64,000 bases of DNA from JAMHWF01 sp035911095 (GTDB taxonomy: Bacteria > Pseudomonadota > Gammaproteobacteria > Burkholderiales > Burkholderiaceae_C): assembly GCA_035911095.1 (NCBI GenBank), contig JAMHWF010000022.1, positions 62,001 to 126,000 of the forward strand. Reading direction: 5' to 3'. The notes beneath the pieces were generated by a model, which did no database searches, was not told where the DNA came from, and worked only from the letters and a program-made list of their open reading frames with translations. The translations under genes were made by a program, and so were the position numbers. Positions 24,549-33,541 of the stretch are shown here, piece by piece (position 1 is the first letter of the stretch; each line of letters begins with the position of its first letter).

Positions 24549-26012
24549 ATGCGCGCGCTTCGCCCCACTCCCGACGTGACCGCCTCGATCTCCGCCCGCT
24601 TCGCGCCTGTCTGGCGCCACCTGCGCGGCAGCCTGGGCGGGGCGGTCGGCTACACGCTGCTGCAGCAGGCCTGCTACTTCGCGACCGCGGCGCTCGTCTC
24701 GCACGGCTTCGGCGCCGAGGGCTTCGGCGCCTACGGGCAGGCGCTGGCGCTGACGGTCGTGCTCGCCCAGGCCGGCACCGCGCGGCTCGACCTGGCTGCC
24801 CAGCTCCAGGCCGACGAGGCGCGCTCGCGTGCGCTGGCCCGCCTGGCCGTTGCGCTGGCGGCAGGCCTCGGGCTGGTCTTGACGCTGGCGGCCCTGGCGG
24901 CCTGGGCATTCGCCGGGGCGCCGGCCTGGACCGCCTGCGGTGCCGCCGCGCTGGCGCCGATGGCCTGGGTGCTGACGGGCGCCGGGCGGGCGGTGCGAGA
25001 AGGCCAGGTGGTGCGCGCGGCCGCCTGGCGCGCGCTGCCGCCGCTGCTGGCGCTGGCGCTGCAGGTGCCGGCCTGGGCGCTGGACTCGCTGGCGCTGGCC
25101 CTGGCTTCGCTGCCGCTGGGGGCCGCGCTGGCGGCGCTGGCGGTGGGGCGGGCGGCCTGGCCTGCGGGCGTCGACGGCCCGGCGGTGGCAGGCGGCGTGG
25201 GTACCCGACCGGTGCCGCCTGCCGGTGCCCCCGCGGCCCGCGCGCCGTCCCCCGGCGCTGCCTTGTCCGCGCCGTCCGCCGGGGCGATCCGGCCGGCGCC
25301 ATCCAGCGGCGCGACGCCCTCAGCGCCCTCCGGCGGCGCGGCCCAGTCGGCATCGTCCGACGGCGCCGAGCGCCGGCCGGCCTTCGGCTGGCGCGCGCTC
25401 TGGCGCTCGCAGCACGGCTTCGTGCGCGCAGAGCTGCCGGCCTACCTGCTGAACGCGCTCTCGCTGCAGGGCCAGGTGCTGCTGGTCGGGGTGCTGGCCG
25501 GCGATGCCGATGCCGGGCGCTACGCGCTCGCGCAGCGGATCGCCTTCGCGCCGATGAGCCTCTTCGGGCCGGCGCTGACCGACTGGTTGCGTGCCCGCCT
25601 GATCGGCGCGGCGGCTGATCAGGCCACCCGGCGCCGTGTCGGCCGGGCCCTCGGCTGGATGGCCACGCTGTCGCTGGCGGCGCATGGCGTGCTGGCACTG
25701 GCGATGCCCTGGCTCGTCGCGGTCGCCTTCGCCTCGTACGGCGCCGAGCTGGTCGGGGTCGCGACGGTGCTGCTGCTCGCCGGCGCGGTGCGGCTGGTCG
25801 TGAGCCCGCTCACCTTCGTGCTGACGCTGCGCGGGCGCTACGGCCGCAACCTGCTCGGCCAGACCGCGTTGGCCGCCGTCGCCACTCTGGCCACGCTGCT
25901 CGGCCTGACCGTCGGCGGCAGCCTGGCGAGCGCCGCCTGGCTCTATGCGATCGGCGCGGTCGCGGTGTACGCGGTCTATCTCCGCTGGAGCTGGCGCAGC
26001 CTGGCGACCTGA
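24549..26012 (+). CDS. polysaccharide flippase-like membrane protein (Wzx/MATE-like)
   Basis: The protein has 487 residues and about 12 hydrophobic helices in two halves, as in Wzx/RfbX lipid-linked oligosaccharide flippases. The first half opens with GGAVGYTLLQQACYFATAAL and GAEGFGAYGQALAL, the family's opening pattern. Between the halves (about residues 215-280) is a hydrophilic insert of Ala/Pro/Ser/Gly with four near-repeats of a PSxGA unit, unusual for the family. GTG 24576 is an in-frame alternative start; then GACAAT at 24545-24550 could be a -10 box. First gene of the polysaccharide region. Confidence 0.75.
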   Translation: MRALRPTPDVTASISARFAPVWRHLRGSLGGAVGYTLLQQACYFATAALVSHGFGAEGFGAYGQALALTVVLAQAGTARLDLAAQLQADEARSRALARLAVALAAGLGLVLTLAALAAWAFAGAPAWTACGAAALAPMAWVLTGAGRAVREGQVVRAAAWRALPPLLALALQVPAWALDSLALALASLPLGAALAALAVGRAAWPAGVDGPAVAGGVGTRPVPPAGAPAARAPSPGAALSAPSAGAIRPAPSSGATPSAPSGGAAQSASSDGAERRPAFGWRALWRSQHGFVRAELPAYLLNALSLQGQVLLVGVLAGDADAGRYALAQRIAFAPMSLFGPALTDWLRARLIGAAADQATRRRVGRALGWMATLSLAAHGVLALAMPWLVAVAFASYGAELVGVATVLLLAGAVRLVVSPLTFVLTLRGRYGRNLLGQTALAAVATLATLLGLTVGGSLASAAWLYAIGAVAVYAVYLRWSWRSLAT

Positions 26013-26153
26013 CCCCGGCGCGCGACGCCGTGGATGTGCCCCGTCGGGCGGCCCGCGGGGCGGGCCCGGCGGCGCCACACGGGCGACACCCGGCCACGCC
26101 GACGGATGCGGGATACTGCCCCGTTCCCCGCCGCCCGCTGCCCCAGCCTGTCG

Positions 26154-26813
26154 ATGCCCAGCCCCGTCCCCGCCGGCGCCGAACGCGAAGCGCGCCTTGC
26201 CCCGGCGCACTACCTGTCGGACGACTACTTCCAGACCGAGTCGCTGCACTCGATGGTCTTCCAGGTCCAGCAGCTGCGGGCGTTCGGTGCGCGCCGCATC
26301 CTGGAGGTCGGCGTCGGCAACGGTTTCGTCTCGAGCTTCCTGCGCCGCGCCGGCTTCGAGGTGACGACCGCCGACATCAACCCGCAGCTCGAGCCCGACG
26401 TCTGCCGCCCGCTGCACGAGCTGCCGCAGGCGCTGGCCGGGCGACACTTCGACCTCGTCTCCTGCTGCGAGGTGCTCGAGCACATGCCCTATGAACAGCT
26501 CGCCGCCAACCTCGACGTGTTGCGCGCGCTGGCGCCAGCCGCCTTCATCAGCCTGCCCGGGCACTTTCCCTGGCTCGGCCTGGCGGGGCGCTTCGGGCTG
26601 CACAACCGATTCGTCGACGTCGCGCTCGGCCTGCGCATCCCGGTGAGGCGACGGCCGAGCGAAGGTCACTTCTGGGAGCTGGGTTCTCAGTGGCGCACGC
26701 GGCGCGGCGCGCTGGTCAAGCTGATGCGCGAGCGCTGGGCCTCGGTCGACAGCGGCGTGTTTCCGCTGCACCGCTACCACTACTGGTTCCGCTGCCGCGG
26801 GGCCGCGCGCTGA
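26154..26813 (+). CDS. class I SAM-dependent methyltransferase
   Basis: The protein has 219 residues with the Rossmann-type SAM site ILEVGVGNGFVSSFLRRAG, the acidic loop ADINPQ and motif SCCEVLEHMPYEQ. It belongs to the Methyltransf_11/23 type, common in polysaccharide loci where they methylate sugars or lipid carriers; the acceptor is unknown. Start ATG 26154; longer in-frame starts would add an Arg-rich, implausible stretch. One base before the ExoA-like glycosyltransferase gene. Confidence 0.75.
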   Translation: MPSPVPAGAEREARLAPAHYLSDDYFQTESLHSMVFQVQQLRAFGARRILEVGVGNGFVSSFLRRAGFEVTTADINPQLEPDVCRPLHELPQALAGRHFDLVSCCEVLEHMPYEQLAANLDVLRALAPAAFISLPGHFPWLGLAGRFGLHNRFVDVALGLRIPVRRRPSEGHFWELGSQWRTRRGALVKLMRERWASVDSGVFPLHRYHYWFRCRGAAR

Positions 26814-26814
26814 G

Positions 26815-27873
26815 ATGGCGAACGAGCCCGGGCGGCCGGCCGGGGCCACTGGCGCTCCCGGCCTCGTCAGCCTGATCGCGCCCTGTCGCAACGAGCTCGC
26901 GCATCTGCCGGCCTTCTTCGCCTCCGTCGATGCCCAGGAGCTCCCGCCGGGCTGGACGATGGAACTTGTCGTGGCCGACGGCGGCAGCGACGACGGCAGC
27001 CGCGCGGCGCTCGAGGCGCGCGCCCTGCTCGATGCCCGCCTCGCCGTCGTCGACAACCCCCGGCGCATCGTCTCGAGCGGGCTCAATGCCGCGCTGGCGC
27101 GGGCCCGCGGCGCGGTGCTCGTGCGGCTGGACATGCACACCCGCTATGCGCCGGACTACGTCGCGCGCTGCCTCGAGGCACTCGCCGAGACCGGCGCCGA
27201 CAACGTCGGCGGCCCCTGGCATGCCGAGGGCACGGCGCCGATGCAGCGCGCGATCGCCGCCGCCTTCCAATCGCCCTGGCTGGCCGGCGGCGCGCGCTCG
27301 CGCCGGCTCGACTGGAGCGGCTGGGTCGACACCGTCTACCTCGGCGCCTGGCCGCGCGCGACCTTCGAGCGCGTCGGCGGCTTCGACGAATCCCTGGTGC
27401 GCAACCAGGACGACGAGCACAACCTGCGCCTCGTGCGCGCCGGCGGGCGCGTCTGGCAGAGCGCGGCGATCCGCTCCTGGTACACGCCGCGCGGCTCGGT
27501 CGGGGCGCTGTTCCGCCAGTACTTCCAGTACGGCTACTGGAAGCCCTTCGTGATGCGCAAGCACGGGCAGGCGGCCGCGTTGCGGCAGCTGGTGCCGGGC
27601 CTCTTCGTCGCCGCCCTCGGCGCTGCGCTGGGGGTCTGGCTGCTCGGCGGGCCCGGCATGCCGGCCGCGGTGCTGGCCGGCACCTACGCACTGGCGGTCG
27701 CCGCCGCCTCGACCGCGATCGCGGCGCGCGCCGGCTGGGCGCTCTGGCCCCGGCTGCCGGCGGTGATCGCGGCCTATCACCTCGGCTATGGCCTCGGTTC
27801 GCTGGTCGGCTGGGCCGACGTGCTGCGCGGCGCCCGGCGCGGCGGCGAACGCTATGCCGGGCTGACCCGATGA
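26815..27873 (+). CDS. glycosyltransferase family 2, ExoA-like
   Basis: This is a 352-residue GT2 enzyme. The nucleotide-sugar site is SLIAPCRNELAHLPAF and VVADGGSDDGS; the DxD equivalent is VRLDMHTRY, and NQDDEHNLRLVRAGG is the acceptor-site motif. Two or three TM helices close the C-terminus (about 255-320). This layout is that of succinoglycan ExoA. It acts at the cytoplasmic face of the inner membrane and adds a sugar to a lipid-linked intermediate. It starts one base after the stop of the methyltransferase gene. Confidence 0.9.
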   Translation: MANEPGRPAGATGAPGLVSLIAPCRNELAHLPAFFASVDAQELPPGWTMELVVADGGSDDGSRAALEARALLDARLAVVDNPRRIVSSGLNAALARARGAVLVRLDMHTRYAPDYVARCLEALAETGADNVGGPWHAEGTAPMQRAIAAAFQSPWLAGGARSRRLDWSGWVDTVYLGAWPRATFERVGGFDESLVRNQDDEHNLRLVRAGGRVWQSAAIRSWYTPRGSVGALFRQYFQYGYWKPFVMRKHGQAAALRQLVPGLFVAALGAALGVWLLGGPGMPAAVLAGTYALAVAAASTAIAARAGWALWPRLPAVIAAYHLGYGLGSLVGWADVLRGARRGGERYAGLTR

Positions 27874-27925
27874 ACGGTGGCTCGCGCTCCCCCGCGGCCG
27901 CTGGCGGCCGGGCGAGGGGGTGCCC

Positions 27926-28651
27926 GTGAGCGGCGACGCGCCAGGGTCGGCGCCCGACCGCGCCGCGCGGGAGGCCGATGCCGTCCGCGAGCGCTACGCC
28001 CGCCGCCCGGCGCAGGACTGGCGCTACGACCGCCTGAACCCGGCCGCGTTGCGCGCCGCACAGGAGGTCGAACGCACGCTGGCGGCGTTGCTGCTCGCCG
28101 CCGGCTGGCAGGACCGCAGCGAGCGTCGCGCGCTCGACCTCGGCTGCGGCGAGGGCGGACACCTGCTGGAGTTGCTGCGCCTCGGCTTCCGCCCTGAACA
28201 TCTGCGCGGCATCGAACTGCTGGCCGAGCGTGTCGCCAGCGCCCGCCGCGTGCTGCCGGCGACGCTGCGCATCGATGCAGGCGATGCGCTGGCCATCGAG
28301 GTGCCCGCCGCCAGCCAGGACCTGGTATTGCAGTTCACCGTCTTCTCGTCGGTGCTCGACGCGGCGGTGCAGCAGCGCCTGGCCGCTGCGATGTGGCGCT
28401 GGCTGCGCCCGGGCGGCGCGGTGCTCTGGTACGACTTCACCGTCGACAACCCGCGCAACCCGGACGTGCGCGGCGTGCCCGCGGCGCGCCTGGCCAGGCT
28501 GTTCCCCGGCGCGCGCATCACCGCCCGGCGCCTGACGCTGGCGCCGCCAATCGCGCGCCGGGTCTGCCGCCTGCACCCCGGGCTCTACACTGCCCTGGCC
28601 TGGCTGCCGCCCCTGCGCACGCATCTGATGGCCTGGATCGCGAAGCCCTGA
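27926..28651 (+). CDS. class I SAM-dependent methyltransferase
   Basis: The protein has about 241 residues. Motif I is ALDLGCGEGGHLLELLRLG, followed by LRGIELLAERVA and QFTVFSSVLD. The C-terminal part has a Pro/Arg/Leu-rich segment typical of polysaccharide-locus methyltransferases. Start GTG 27926 is chosen since GAGGGGG at 27914-27920 is well spaced; GTG 27920 would overlap that tract. The leader can fold with its CCCCC and CTCGC stretches against this site. Its TGA overlaps the next ATG (TGATG). Confidence 0.75.
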   Translation: MSGDAPGSAPDRAAREADAVRERYARRPAQDWRYDRLNPAALRAAQEVERTLAALLLAAGWQDRSERRALDLGCGEGGHLLELLRLGFRPEHLRGIELLAERVASARRVLPATLRIDAGDALAIEVPAASQDLVLQFTVFSSVLDAAVQQRLAAAMWRWLRPGGAVLWYDFTVDNPRNPDVRGVPAARLARLFPGARITARRLTLAPPIARRVCRLHPGLYTALAWLPPLRTHLMAWIAKP

Positions 28652-29823
28652 TGCCCGAGCCCGACCCCAAGCCCCCCTTCCTGCCCTTCGCGCTGCCCGA
28701 GATCGGCGAGGCCGAGATCGCCGAGGTGGTCGACACGCTGCGCTCGGGTTGGCTCACGACCGGCCCGAAGGCGCGCCGCTTCGAGCAGGACTTCGCCGCC
28801 TGGCTCGGCGACCCGGCGCTGGAGACGGTGGCCGTCAACTCGGCGACCGCCGGCCTGCACCTGGCGCTGGAGGCGCTGGGCATCGGCCCCGGCGACGAGG
28901 TCATCACGACCACCCACACCTTCACCGCGACCGCCGAGGTGGTGCGCTACCTCGGCGCCGACGTGGTGTTGGTCGACATCGACCCCGAGACGCTCTGCAT
29001 CGACCCGCGCGCGGTCGAGGCCGCGATCGGCCCGCGAACCCGCTGCCTGCTGCCGGTGCACTTCGGCGGGCGCGCGGCCGACATGCCCGCGCTGCTCGCA
29101 CTGGCGCGACGGCACGGCCTGAAAGTGGTCGAGGACGCCGCCCACGCGCTGCCTGCGACCAGCGGCGGCGCGCTCGTGGGCACCCTCGGCTCGGACGCGA
29201 CGGTGTTCAGCTTCTACGCCAACAAGACGATCACCACCGGCGAGGGCGGCATGCTGGTCATGCGCGACCCCGCGTTGGCGAAACGCGCGCGCACGATGCG
29301 CCTGCACGGCATGAGCCGCGACGCCTTCGACCGCTTCACCTCGACCGTGCCGGCCTGGGCCTACGAGATCGTCGCGCCGGGCTACAAGTACAACCTGACC
29401 GACATCGCCGCCGCGCTCGGCCTGCACCAGCTGAAGCGCGCCGACGAATTCCAGCAGCGCCGCGCGGCGCTGGCGGCCCGCTACGACGACGGCTTGGCCG
29501 GTCTGCCGCTGGTGCTGCCGCCGCACGCCCCGCCCGGCGAGCGCCATGCCTGGCACCTCTATGTCGTGCGCCTTGCCGGCGCGGCGCCGCTCGGCCGCGA
29601 TGCCCTGGTCGAGGCCTTGTTCGCCGCCGGCATCGGTTGCAGCGTGCACTACATCCCGCTGCACCAGCAGCCTTACTGGCGCGAGCGCTACGGGCTCGAG
29701 GCCGCCCGCTTTCCGCACAGCCAGCGCGCCTGGGAGCGCAGCCTGAGCCTGCCGATCTACCCGCGGATGACCGAGGCCGACGTCGACCGCGTCGTCGCCG
29801 AACTGCGGCGATTGCTCGGGTGA
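28651..29823 (+). CDS. DegT/DnrJ/EryC1 aminotransferase
   Basis: This is a 390-residue PLP-dependent sugar aminotransferase of type I fold. The PLP Lys is in FYANKTITTGEGGM; VVEDAAHALPA holds the pyridine-ring Asp, and NSATAGLHLALEALG the phosphate site. These enzymes aminate a 4-keto sugar nucleotide, here plausibly the product of the 4,6-dehydratase encoded at 30619, as PglE and LegC do. Full length. Coupled by a one-base overlap to the methyltransferase before it. Confidence 0.92.
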   Translation: MPEPDPKPPFLPFALPEIGEAEIAEVVDTLRSGWLTTGPKARRFEQDFAAWLGDPALETVAVNSATAGLHLALEALGIGPGDEVITTTHTFTATAEVVRYLGADVVLVDIDPETLCIDPRAVEAAIGPRTRCLLPVHFGGRAADMPALLALARRHGLKVVEDAAHALPATSGGALVGTLGSDATVFSFYANKTITTGEGGMLVMRDPALAKRARTMRLHGMSRDAFDRFTSTVPAWAYEIVAPGYKYNLTDIAAALGLHQLKRADEFQQRRAALAARYDDGLAGLPLVLPPHAPPGERHAWHLYVVRLAGAAPLGRDALVEALFAAGIGCSVHYIPLHQQPYWRERYGLEAARFPHSQRAWERSLSLPIYPRMTEADVDRVVAELRRLLG

Positions 29824-29916
29824 GGCCCTGCCGGTGAGGCGGTCCGTGCCGACCCCTGCCGACGTGGCCGCCGCGCCGGCCTGTGCCCTCGACGCCGGCT
29901 CCGGTGCTGGCGCGTG

Positions 29917-30531
29917 ATGGCCAAGCGCCTGTTCGACCTGGTCGTGGCGTCGGCGCTGCTGGTGCTGCTGTCGCCGCTGCTGGCGGCGATCGCGCTCTGG
30001 GTGCGGCTCGATTCGCCGGGGCCGGTGTTCTTTCGCCAGGAGCGCGTCGGCCGCCACGGTGTCCCGTTCCGCATCCACAAGTTCCGCACGATGCGCGCCG
30101 CGGCGGACGGTGCCGGCGGGCCGCAGATCACGGTCGGCGACGACGCGCGCATCACCCGCGCCGGCGCCTTCCTGCGCCGCCGCCGGCTCGACGAGCTGCC
30201 GCAGCTGCTCGACGTCATCGCCGGCTCGATGAGCCTGGTCGGCCCGCGGCCCGAGGTGCCGCGCTACGTGGCGCTATACCCGCCGGCGCTGCGCGAGACG
30301 CTGCTGTCGGTGCGGCCCGGCGTCACCGACCCGGCGTCGCTGGCCTGGCAAGACGAGGCGGCGCAGCTGGCGCGCGCTGCCGACCCGGAACGCGAGTACG
30401 TCGAGGTCGTGATGCCTGCCAAGCTCGCGCTGGCGGCGCGCTACGTCGAGCGCGCGACCCTCTGGAGCGACCTGGGCGTGATCTGGCGCAGCCTGCGGCT
30501 GCCGTTCGGCGGGGGCGCCCCGCGCTCCTAG
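29917..30531 (+). CDS. initiating sugar-phosphate transferase, PglC/WcaJ-core type
   Basis: The protein has 204 residues and is a monotopic phosphoglycosyl transferase. An N-terminal re-entrant hydrophobic helix (KRLFDLVVASALLVLLSPLL) is followed by DSPGPVFFRQERVGRHG, FRTMR, LRRRRLDELPQLLDVI and MSLVGPRPE, the family core. It lacks the extra N-terminal domain of WbaP/WcaJ, so it is a minimal, PglC-like enzyme that loads the first sugar phosphate onto undecaprenyl phosphate. GTG 29914 is an alternative start. It lies next to a PglF-like dehydratase and a PglE-like aminotransferase gene. Confidence 0.9.
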   Translation: MAKRLFDLVVASALLVLLSPLLAAIALWVRLDSPGPVFFRQERVGRHGVPFRIHKFRTMRAAADGAGGPQITVGDDARITRAGAFLRRRRLDELPQLLDVIAGSMSLVGPRPEVPRYVALYPPALRETLLSVRPGVTDPASLAWQDEAAQLARAADPEREYVEVVMPAKLALAARYVERATLWSDLGVIWRSLRLPFGGGAPRS

Positions 30532-30534
30532 AAT
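30505..30534 (+). promoter_or_regulatory. promoter TTCGGC-18-TAGAAT before the 4,6-dehydratase gene
   Basis: TAGAAT at 30529-30534 overlaps the stop codon of the sugar transferase gene; TTCGGC at 30505-30510 is a poor -35 with an 18-bp spacer. It would give a leader of about 75 bases. Confidence 0.4.
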
Positions 30535-30618
30535 GCCGCAGCCTCCGCACCGCGGTCTGGCTGCCGGCCTTCCGCCGTGAAGGGTGTGCAGGTCCGCAAG
30601 CCGCCACGGCCGACACCG

Positions 30619-32568
30619 ATGTTCTGGCACCACCTCGACCGCCTCCTCACCCGCATCCGCCCGCACCAGCGCGGGCTGTCGATGGCTGTCGACGCGGCGG
30701 TGATCGCGGCGACCTGGCAGGTGACCTACCTGTTCCGCCTCGGCTTCGAAGGGTGGGCGACGCTGCGCGCCCCCTACGACACCTGGGTCTGCCTCGGCGT
30801 CGTCGCGGTCTACCTGGCGGTCTTCGTCTGCGTCCAGGTGCCGCGCGGCATGTGGCGCTTCTCCGGCTTCGACGAGGTCGAACGGCTGGCGATCGCCTGC
30901 AGCGTCGCGGGGCTCGTCTCGGCGGTCGTGGTGCTGATGCTGCAGCTGGTGCGCATCCCGCGCGCGGTGCTGGCGCTGCACCCGCTCTTCACGCTGATGG
31001 CGCTGGTGAGCCTGCGCATCGCTTACCGGATGCTCCATGAGCACATCCGCGCCCGGCTGGCCGGTGGCGCCGGCGAGGAGCGGCGCGCGCTGGTGATCGG
31101 CGCCGGCGAATCGGCGCGGCTGCTGATCGCCGGCATCCAGCACAAGGGCTGGCGCGTGCTCGGCCTGCTCGACGACGACGTGCAGAAGCACGGCTCTCGC
31201 ATCGGCCACGTGCATGTGCTGGGGCCGCTCGGCAGCCTTCGAGAACAGGCGCAGCGGCTGGGCGTGACGCACCTGATCATCGCGATCCCCTCGCTGCGCG
31301 GCCAGCAGCGGCGGCGCGTGTTCGACCTTGCGGTGGCGAGCGGCCTGGCGGTGGCCACCGTGCCCTCGGCGCAGGAGCTGCTCGACGGCGCCGCGATCGG
31401 GCGCGTACGCGACATCGAGCCCGCCGACCTGCTCGGCCGCGAGCCGGTGCAACTCGACGAGGGCGGCATCAGCGAGGCGCTGGGCGGGCGCTGCGTGCTG
31501 ATCACCGGCGCCGGCGGCAGCATCGGCAGCGAGCTGTGCCGCCAGGTCGCGCGCTACGGCGCGCGCCGACTGGTGCTGTTCGAGCAGTCGGAATTCAACC
31601 TCTACGCGATCGAGCAGGAGCTGGCCGAGCGCTTCCCCGGCCTGTTGCTGGTGCGCCTGATCGGCGACGTGAAGGACGCCGCGCACCTGCACGAGGTGTT
31701 CGCGCGCTGGCAGCCGCAGGTGGTCTTCCACGCCGCGGCCTACAAGCACGTGCCGCTGATGGAGGAGGAGAACGCCTGGGCCGCGCTGGCGAACAACACG
31801 CTGGGCACCTGGCAGGTCGCCAACGCCGCGGCCGAGGCTGGCGTCGAGCGCTTCGTGCTGATCTCGACCGACAAGGCGGTCAACCCGACCAGCGTGATGG
31901 GAGCGACGAAGCGCGCCGCCGAGATGGCGATCTCGCAACTCGCGCAGCGCACCCGCGAGGCGGGCGGCGCGACGCGCTTCCTCGCGGTGCGCTTCGGCAA
32001 CGTGCTGGGCTCCAGCGGCAGCGTGATCCCAAAGTTCAAGGAGCAGATCGCCCGCGGCGGGCCGATCACCGTGACCCACCCCGAGATCACGCGCTACTTC
32101 ATGACCATCCCCGAGGCCGCGCGCCTGGTGCTGCAGGCGGCGGCGATCGGCGAGGGCGGGCGCGTCTACGTGCTCGACATGGGCGAGCCGGTGAAGATCG
32201 TCGACCTGGCGCGCGACCTGATCCGCCTGGCCGGCCAGTCGCCGGACGACATCGGCATCGTCTTCTCGGGCCTGCGCCCCGGCGAGAAGCTCTACGAGGA
32301 GCTGCTGCACGACAAGGACGCGACCGAGCCGACCGAGAACCCGAAGATCGCGATCGCGCGGATCGACGACGGGCCGGACGCGGCGGCGCGCATCGCCGGG
32401 CTGCTCGAGGCCTGCCAGGGCGGCGGGCGCGGCGACGCTCGGCGGCTGCTGGCGCTGGCGGTGCCGGAGTTTCGCGTGCGGCCGGCTTCGAGGGCGATGC
32501 GCAGCTCGACGCCTGCCGGCCTGGATGCTCGTGGCGGCAAGCCGGCGGCATCGTCGCCGCTGCACTGA
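30619..32568 (+). CDS. membrane-anchored NDP-sugar 4,6-dehydratase (WbpM/PglF/CapD family)
   Basis: This is a 649-residue full-length polysaccharide biosynthesis protein. Four N-terminal TM helices (about 20-135) are followed by a CoA-binding-like Rossmann domain (ALVIGAGESARLLIAGIQ) and a C-terminal short-chain dehydrogenase domain with NAD motif VLITGAGGSIGSELCRQ. In place of the usual Tyr-x3-Lys the active site reads MGATK (Met427, Lys431) after STDKAVNPTSV, the hallmark of WbpM/PglF UDP-GlcNAc 4,6-dehydratases. The product feeds QuiNAc, bacillosamine or legionaminate-type sugars. GTG 30577 is an alternative start. A terminator-like hairpin spans its stop codon. Confidence 0.92.
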   Translation: MFWHHLDRLLTRIRPHQRGLSMAVDAAVIAATWQVTYLFRLGFEGWATLRAPYDTWVCLGVVAVYLAVFVCVQVPRGMWRFSGFDEVERLAIACSVAGLVSAVVVLMLQLVRIPRAVLALHPLFTLMALVSLRIAYRMLHEHIRARLAGGAGEERRALVIGAGESARLLIAGIQHKGWRVLGLLDDDVQKHGSRIGHVHVLGPLGSLREQAQRLGVTHLIIAIPSLRGQQRRRVFDLAVASGLAVATVPSAQELLDGAAIGRVRDIEPADLLGREPVQLDEGGISEALGGRCVLITGAGGSIGSELCRQVARYGARRLVLFEQSEFNLYAIEQELAERFPGLLLVRLIGDVKDAAHLHEVFARWQPQVVFHAAAYKHVPLMEEENAWAALANNTLGTWQVANAAAEAGVERFVLISTDKAVNPTSVMGATKRAAEMAISQLAQRTREAGGATRFLAVRFGNVLGSSGSVIPKFKEQIARGGPITVTHPEITRYFMTIPEAARLVLQAAAIGEGGRVYVLDMGEPVKIVDLARDLIRLAGQSPDDIGIVFSGLRPGEKLYEELLHDKDATEPTENPKIAIARIDDGPDAAARIAGLLEACQGGGRGDARRLLALAVPEFRVRPASRAMRSSTPAGLDARGGKPAASSPLH

Positions 32569-32580
32569 GCAGCGGCGTTT
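32555..32580 (+). terminator. intrinsic terminator at the end of the dehydratase gene
   Basis: CGCCGCTGC (32555-32563) pairs perfectly with GCAGCGGCG (32569-32577) around a 5-base loop that contains part of the stop codon, and TTT follows. The 9-bp GC stem and T run fit a rho-independent terminator and mark the end of the GC-rich part of the polysaccharide region. Confidence 0.6.
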
Positions 32581-32848
32581 CGCGGGCGGCAGGGTCCGCA
32601 GGGCCGGTGTGCGCGCCGGACGACGTTTGAACTGACCGCTCGCGCCACGCACCGGCGCTCGGTGTGGCGATACTCAAGGTTCTGAAGCATCGGAAACGGC
32701 CCCGCGACTGAGCATGCACAATGCGCGTGGTACGCGGCCGAAGGCCGTATATAGCTCCCAAACGAGGATGCTCGCCTGGTGCGGACCCTCCCTGCCAGGG
32801 CGTTCCGAAACCACGTTCTCCCGGCGCGCATACCTCCCATCTGAGACC
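32569..32848. other. intergenic region, 280 bp, upstream of the nonulosonate genes
   Basis: No convincing gene is seen. It starts with the terminator hairpin. A small stem CGGCC-GAA-GGCCG (32735-32747) is followed directly by the AT-rich GTATATAG, which could be a -10 region for the downstream genes, without a clear -35. Base composition becomes less GC-rich through this gap. Confidence 0.4.
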
Positions 32849-33541
32849 ATGAAGAACCTGGCCATCATTCCGGCACGAGGCGGCTCCAAAGGTATCCCCG
32901 GAAAGAATACAAAGCTCATCGCCGGCAAGCCGCTTATTGCGTGGAGCATTGAACAAGCCCGTGAAGCCGGCGCTGTCGATCGTGTGATCGTGACCACCGA
33001 CGACGAAGGGATCGCAGAGGTGGCTCGGGCATTCGGGGCCGACACGCCGTTCCTGCGCCCGCCCGAACTGGCGAGCGATACCGCGGCGACAGAACCCTCG
33101 CTTCTTCATGCCCTCGACTGGCTCAACGAGCACGAGCAGTACGAGCCCGATCTCGTCACGCTGCTGCAGCCCACATCGCCGGTGCGAGGCGCAGAGTCGA
33201 TCGATCGCGCTGTTGCGCAAATGCAGGCCGAGCAGGCCGATTCGCTCGTCTCGGTTGCCGAGTTCTGGAACTTCCTGTGGCGCGGACGGGATCGGCCCGC
33301 CGCACTCTACGACTACGCCAACCGGCCTCGTCGTCAGGACATTTCCGCCGACAGCGTGCTATTGAAGGAGAACGGTTCGATCTATGTGACCCGCTCCGAC
33401 GTGCTGCGGGCACAAGGCAACCGGCTGGGCGGCCGCATCAGCGCTTTCGTGATGGAAGAGCACGAAAGCTACGAGATCGATACGCTGACTGACTGGGTCA
33501 TCGTCGAAGCCATCCTGAATCACCTGCACGGAGCGCGCTGA
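32849..33541 (+). CDS. acylneuraminate cytidylyltransferase (NeuA/PseF/LegF family)
   Basis: The protein has 230 residues and is a GT-A-fold cytidylyltransferase with the CTP-binding N-terminus AIIPARGGSKGIPGKN, then LQPTSPVR and, near the end, YEIDTLTDW (metal-binding Asp). It should activate a nonulosonic acid as its CMP derivative; which one (sialic, legionaminic, pseudaminic or another) is not decided by the sequence. Its TGA directly abuts the ATG of the synthase fusion gene, so the two are made together. GC content at codon ends is lower than in the genes before 32.5 kb. Confidence 0.92.
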   Translation: MKNLAIIPARGGSKGIPGKNTKLIAGKPLIAWSIEQAREAGAVDRVIVTTDDEGIAEVARAFGADTPFLRPPELASDTAATEPSLLHALDWLNEHEQYEPDLVTLLQPTSPVRGAESIDRAVAQMQAEQADSLVSVAEFWNFLWRGRDRPAALYDYANRPRRQDISADSVLLKENGSIYVTRSDVLRAQGNRLGGRISAFVMEEHESYEIDTLTDWVIVEAILNHLHGAR

